Positions 61,032 to 64,000 of a DNA stretch of 64,000 nt are shown here, one piece after another. The number at the start of each line of letters is the position of its first letter. Position 1 is the first letter of the stretch. The position numbers and the translations under genes were made by a program. The notes beneath the pieces were generated by a model. The model was not told where the DNA came from, ran no database searches, and saw only the letters and a list, made by a program, of their open reading frames with translations. Origin of the DNA: Erwinia sp039023475. Its GTDB lineage: Bacteria > Pseudomonadota > Gammaproteobacteria > Enterobacterales > Enterobacteriaceae. The stretch covers positions 1 through 64,000 of the forward strand of contig NZ_JBCHVB010000007.1 of NCBI RefSeq assembly GCF_039023475.1, given 5' to 3'.

Positions 61032-61352
61032 TTATATTGTTGGCCGGCCATCAAACACCTGGATGGTTTTCAGCACAACCTTACCGAGGATGATCACCTC
61101 GTTCATCAGATCCCCTTCAATGACCTCTCCGTCCGGCGTAACGATGCACCCACCCATAATCTTCCCGAGCTGCTGTTCTCCAAATAACTCGAAGCACATC
61201 TCCTGCCCCTGCCCTGGCTGAACCGAAGCATCAACAAAATAGCGCGTGTCGCCATCTTCAAACATCGAGGTGGCGGAAGGGTGCCGGATGAACAGCTCGT
61301 TCAGATCCAGGCGAGTTTCCACGTAATCCGTGGCCGATGACGGGAACCCCAT
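61032..61352 (-). CDS. UmuD'-like S24-family protein
   Basis: 106 residues. The N-terminus MGFPSSATDYVETRLDLNEL with HPSAT copies E. coli UmuD right after its RecA-stimulated cleavage point (GFPSPAADYVEQRIDLNQL), so the protein begins in the processed UmuD' form. After HPSAT about eight residues carrying SGD are missing and Ser-Met follows directly (Ser29 from this start); Lys64 in GEQQLGKIM aligns with the catalytic Lys, at a Ser-Lys distance of 35 versus 37 in UmuD. YFVDASVQPGQG aligns with the LIVDSAITASHG strand. Phage P1 HumD is a known UmuD' counterpart. Start chosen at ATG 61352, 1 nt past the upstream stop, with GGGGGA 7 nt before; 61367 is an alternative. No umuC is seen. Confidence 0.68.
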   Translation of the reverse strand: MGFPSSATDYVETRLDLNELFIRHPSATSMFEDGDTRYFVDASVQPGQGQEMCFELFGEQQLGKIMGGCIVTPDGEVIEGDLMNEVIILGKVVLKTIQVFDGRPTI

Positions 61353-61353
61353 A

Positions 61354-61596
61354 TCAGTATCCCCCATTATTCGGGTTAATGAGCATGAACGTCCGCCGCT
61401 CTCCCTCTTCGGTCGAAACGTCTTTAAATGATGACTGGTAATGCTCTACCCAGCGGTTAGCCTCCTTCAGCCCCCACTCATGCCCGTACAGTGACAGGTT
61501 ACGCACGAAATCAGCCGTGCTGACCGTACGCCAACCCTTCTCGCTTATCCTGATGCTCGCCCTGAATGCCGCCGGTATATCGTCTCTGCGCCCCAT
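61354..61596 (-). CDS. Small prophage protein of unknown function, SOS-controlled
   Basis: 80 residues (MGRRDDIPAAFRAS..). Not recognised. Basic N-terminus, Trp/Tyr-rich centre (FVRNLSLYGHEWGLKEANRWVEHY), then DVSTEEGERRTFMLINPNNGGY. The central part could form a helical DNA-contact motif, but this is speculation. ATG 61596 has AGGAGG 5 nt upstream; a GTG two codons earlier would overlap it. First gene of a two-gene unit with the UmuD'-like gene, directly behind a LexA-box promoter. Confidence 0.7.
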   Translation of the reverse strand: MGRRDDIPAAFRASIRISEKGWRTVSTADFVRNLSLYGHEWGLKEANRWVEHYQSSFKDVSTEEGERRTFMLINPNNGGY

Positions 61597-61611
61597 AATC
61601 ACCTCCTGTTT

Positions 61612-61654
61612 TACTGTTTTTATATACAGTATTTTAAGCTGTGGGTTTTATCAA
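61612..61654 (-). promoter_or_regulatory. LexA-controlled promoter of the prophage SOS cassette
   Basis: Minus strand -35 TTGATA (61654-61649), 17-bp spacer, -10 TACTGT (61631-61626). The -10 is the left half of a LexA box TACTGTATATAAAAACAGTA (61631-61612), differing from the consensus only in the variable centre. Bound LexA would block the -10. Confidence 0.88.
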
Positions 61655-61727
61655 GGCAGCATTGCTTTGGTGGAGCGACAGAGATAGTTTATGATGTGTA
61701 AAACTTCCCAGATAAAGGATTGTTATC

Positions 61728-62132
61728 ATGGATAAATTTGAATTACTACGACGCTCGATAGTCATTATTCCAGACGCAGAAATAAAGAAGGAAATATCAA
61801 AATTACGATCGGCGTTTCACCGGATAACCAAAGCCCCCAGTACATACACTGAAGGTGGGGATGCCGGATTTTTTGGTGGAAGCTTCTATGAAACAAGCTC
61901 CGTATCTGCGGTAACAAAACAACCTGCCTGTGCTTCATTCTCTTTTGTATTCACAGTGTTAAATTCCAGTGATTCACCTCTGTACAATTTCACCGTGCCG
62001 ATGCAGATCAGAAAGGCTAGCTCTGGAAATGAAGTTTCGGTGAGCGGAATGGATTACCGGAATACAAACGATAAAGAATATGAATATTCCATTATTGATG
62101 ACATCGTTAGCTTCGCCCTGAAGCAGTGCTGA
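61728..62132 (+). CDS. Hypothetical protein, prophage cargo
   Basis: 134 residues, no family recognised. No signal peptide or membrane segment; N-terminal amphipathic stretch (FELLRRSIVIIPDAEIKKEISKLRSAF), Gly-rich middle (GGDAGFFGGSFYETSS), beta-like C-terminal half. AAGGA lies 10 nt before ATG. It is the only gene on the plus strand in this prophage part and has its own promoter space, like a moron gene inserted among late genes. Confidence 0.6.
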   Translation: MDKFELLRRSIVIIPDAEIKKEISKLRSAFHRITKAPSTYTEGGDAGFFGGSFYETSSVSAVTKQPACASFSFVFTVLNSSDSPLYNFTVPMQIRKASSGNEVSVSGMDYRNTNDKEYEYSIIDDIVSFALKQC

Positions 62133-62133
62133 A

Positions 62134-62156
62134 TAAAAAGGCGGAGTTAACCGCCT
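62134..62156 (-). terminator. Terminator of the acyltransferase gene
   Basis: Stem AGGCGG / CCGCCT with TTAACT loop and T5ATT on the minus strand, between the convergent acyltransferase and hypothetical genes. Confidence 0.75.
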
Positions 62157-62174
62157 AATGTTATGAGTTTTAAT

Positions 62175-63281
62175 TCAGGCCTTTTCAGCCTTACCACTGC
62201 TTGCTTTGATGATAATTTGTGAAATTATTTTTTTTAGTTTATCTCTGAGGTGGAACTCTGAATATCGCGATATCAAAAAAGCAATAGCGTTACACATTAT
62301 AAAAGAAAAAAGGAATCCAATATATTTATTCTGAAAATCACAGGTCCTGACTATAAAGTCAATTATAGAGTAGTGCACAAGATAAAGTGTAAATGAGTAG
62401 CTGGCTATAATTCTTATTGATTTATCAAAAACATCAATTCTTATGTAGTTGCACATATTAACAAATGAAACTATTGAGACAGCAACAAGTAATGCGAACT
62501 TAAAATCATAGCCATTTATTACGCCAGACTGGACATACACGCATGATAGCAAGGCTGAAGCAAGTATAATGGAATTGCCAGCAAACCCTTTGATAGTCTC
62601 CTTGTAGCTAGAATAGCAAAGCATCAACGCCATGCCAAACGTCCAATAGATAGTTAAATGGCCGCCGCGAGATCCGTACAGGTAATGAGCGACAACAAAG
62701 CATGAAATTAGAAATAGACCGATATTCGCAAAGGAAAGCTTTTCTTTTTTTATGAGACTAAAGAACAGGACACCAAAAAACATGTATATCCACCACTCTA
62801 CTGAGATGGTCCAGAAAATTCTGGCAGACCCAAAAGAAGTGTGATTTAGACTTTCAATGCCTATCAGGCTCCATAATGGATAGTCCTGTAGCATTAATAT
62901 ATTATGGAAAAGAGTAGCCAAGTTGAAGGCTGCCTTATAAGCATATCCATCTGCATTAATATAAACAGAGAGGCTATCCAATAAAATAACAAACAAAATA
63001 GCTACAAGGTAAGCTGAAAATATTCTGGAGAAACGGTCTGAGAAGAAAGCAGAAAACCCGTAACCAACAGTGGCTGATTTTAGTTTTGTGCTATATGTAA
63101 TGACAAACCCTGAAAGGATGAAAAAAACAACAACGGCAATATTTTGCATCCATGGGATGTTTGGCTGATGCAAAAATTTAAAAATACCGAAATAACTGAT
63201 CCCATGCCCTATCACAACAGCCAGTGAGGCAAGAGCCCTGATAAAATCAAGGCCCAAGGACTCTCTTTTGCTCAATTTCAT
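62175..63281 (-). CDS. Acyltransferase family 3 protein (OafA/YrhL-like)
   Basis: 368 residues with about ten hydrophobic segments. Signature of integral-membrane acyltransferases: Arg15 and His26 in LDFIRALASLAVVIGHG, FFILSGFVITY, SDRFSRIFSAYLVA, and FWTISVEWWIYMFFG. Related prophage enzymes (for example Sf6 Oac) O-acetylate the host O-antigen and change serotype and phage sensitivity. The gene is clearly AT-richer than its core neighbours, which points to transfer. Acceptor sugar unknown. Confidence 0.85.
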   Translation of the reverse strand: MKLSKRESLGLDFIRALASLAVVIGHGISYFGIFKFLHQPNIPWMQNIAVVVFFILSGFVITYSTKLKSATVGYGFSAFFSDRFSRIFSAYLVAILFVILLDSLSVYINADGYAYKAAFNLATLFHNILMLQDYPLWSLIGIESLNHTSFGSARIFWTISVEWWIYMFFGVLFFSLIKKEKLSFANIGLFLISCFVVAHYLYGSRGGHLTIYWTFGMALMLCYSSYKETIKGFAGNSIILASALLSCVYVQSGVINGYDFKFALLVAVSIVSFVNMCNYIRIDVFDKSIRIIASYSFTLYLVHYSIIDFIVRTCDFQNKYIGFLFSFIMCNAIAFLISRYSEFHLRDKLKKIISQIIIKASSGKAEKA

Positions 63282-63383
63282 AACATGCCCACAATGCCAT
63301 CCTTAAAGGTTGGACATAGTATAACATGGGAAATGTTAATCAAGCTTTCCACTGAAACGATATCCGCGTTTTGTGCTTCGGAC

Positions 63384-64000
63384 CTATTCCCCGGCGATAT
63401 ATGTGATAATGGCCTGTATCCTGTCACCTGACAGTGTGGCATTTGTAAGCTGTCCAACCCCAGCAAAAAACCTTGCAGTTTTACCTGATGAACTCACAAC
63501 CCCCCTGTTCAGGGATAGCTCTGAACTTAACGCGATCAAGATGCCCCCAACAACAGATGAGCTGGAGGCGGAGGTGAAAGGAAGCCCGCTAACCTGGGCA
63601 AGGCCTGCACCTGATGTGCTGGGATAAGTTATATCTAAAATGCAGGTGACCACATCCCCGTTTCGGGTATATGTCTGGCTTCCGTTTAGCGTTAATGGAA
63701 GGGAGTCAACTGATGAATCAACTGGCGTCCATGTTCCCTGAGCATCATACCGCCTCGCAACACCTGCACTATTCCCGGAATCAAACAGATTTTTAAATTT
63801 CCGCCAGCCAGTACGAAGGCCGGTTTCCTGGTTAATTATTTCTGCTAATGCTGAGTTGCTTGCCCCTGCCGCTGGATCACAAATTCCGGCGAGCGTGGCC
63901 ACACTGAAATTCAGAGTACATTCTATCTTGTGGTTGCCGAACTGAGCGCCGCTCACTCCTTTAAAAATGTAGTCAAGGTTGGCCTGGCATTCGATATCGG
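63384..64000 (-). CDS. Phage tail fibre/tailspike protein, C-terminal part (runs off the window)
   Basis: The frame is open from the right edge to the stop at 63384, about 205 residues visible; the GTG at 63956 is internal, as coding continues upstream of it (..NLDYIFKGVSGAQFGN). Composition is Gly/Ser/Thr/Ala-rich with beta-strand character and repeats such as GNSAGVARRYDAQGTWTPVDSS, typical of fibre tips or trimeric spikes. No domain is identified with certainty. Position next to an acyltransferase gene is like P22/Sf6-type late ends. Confidence 0.6.
   Translation of the reverse strand, partial: DIECQANLDYIFKGVSGAQFGNHKIECTLNFSVATLAGICDPAAGASNSALAEIINQETGLRTGWRKFKNLFDSGNSAGVARRYDAQGTWTPVDSSVDSLPLTLNGSQTYTRNGDVVTCILDITYPSTSGAGLAQVSGLPFTSASSSSVVGGILIALSSELSLNRGVVSSSGKTARFFAGVGQLTNATLSGDRIQAIITYIAGE

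Noticed and set aside
1..64000. CRISPR array or insertion sequence
   Set aside because: No regularly spaced repeats other than tRNA genes and microsatellites, and no transposase-like protein was seen.

Overview
The window is chromosomal DNA from a gamma-proteobacterium of the order Enterobacterales. The E. coli-type gene order of the backbone shows this: clpB-pgeF-rluD / bamD-raiA-pheLA / tyrA-aroF, rpsP-rimM-trmD-rplS, ffh-ypjD-corB, luxS-micA-gshA-yqaA-yqaB, serV-argVYZQ-csrA-alaS-recX-recA-pncC, mltB, mutS-rpoS-nlpD-pcm-surE. Protein lengths are close to or identical to E. coli, and control elements are conserved (sigma-32 clpB promoter, pheL attenuator, TyrR boxes, recA SOS promoter, MicA sRNA). 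The accessory content and sequence divergence suggest an Erwinia/Pantoea-like member (Erwiniaceae), but this is a guess from memory of the families; no comparison was run.

Layout. 1-30 kb is almost entirely core: protein quality control (clpB), translation and ribosome maturation (rluD, raiA, rpsP operon, ffh, five tRNAs, alaS, csrA), aromatic amino acid synthesis (pheA, tyrA, aroF), outer-membrane assembly (bamD), quorum signalling and redox (luxS, gshA), and recombination (recA, recX). The extreme left edge holds what looks like the start of an rRNA operon promoter behind clpB. 29-31.5 kb has an esterase-like lipoprotein, mltB and a DJ-1/PfpI protein.

32.1-40.5 kb is a compact eight-gene operon plus a divergent GntR/FadR-type regulator. 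It encodes a complete non-phosphorylative 6-deoxyhexose (most likely L-fucose) route: FucP-type permease, mutarotase, sugar dehydrogenase, lactonase, fuconate dehydratase, 2-keto-3-deoxy-fuconate dehydrogenase and a FAH-fold diketo-acid hydrolase. The products of that route are pyruvate and L-lactate, and the last gene of the same operon is lldD, which oxidises L-lactate to pyruvate. A 17-bp palindrome in the divergent intergenic region is a good operator candidate. This cluster is the most interesting metabolic system in the window; it differs from the E. coli isomerase/kinase/aldolase route.

40.9-50.3 kb carries respiratory nitrate reductase narGHJI, the transporter narK and the response regulator narL, with FNR sites before narG and narK. 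narX, the cognate sensor that normally precedes narL, is not there. 50.3-52.7 kb is an isolated Wzx-type flippase and a family 2 glycosyltransferase with an RcsAB-like box upstream, followed by a 1.7-kb AT-rich stretch with no convincing gene before mutS.

Right of surE (from about 60.9 kb) the core order breaks: truD is missing and prophage DNA begins. It holds an SOS cassette under a near-consensus LexA box (an 80-residue unknown protein and a UmuD'-like protein that begins where UmuD is cut), an unknown 134-residue protein, an acyltransferase-3 gene that may modify O-antigen, and the C-terminal part of a tail fibre/tailspike gene running off the right edge. The arrangement (tail fibre, then envelope-modifying cargo, then chromosome) looks like the late end of a tailed prophage.
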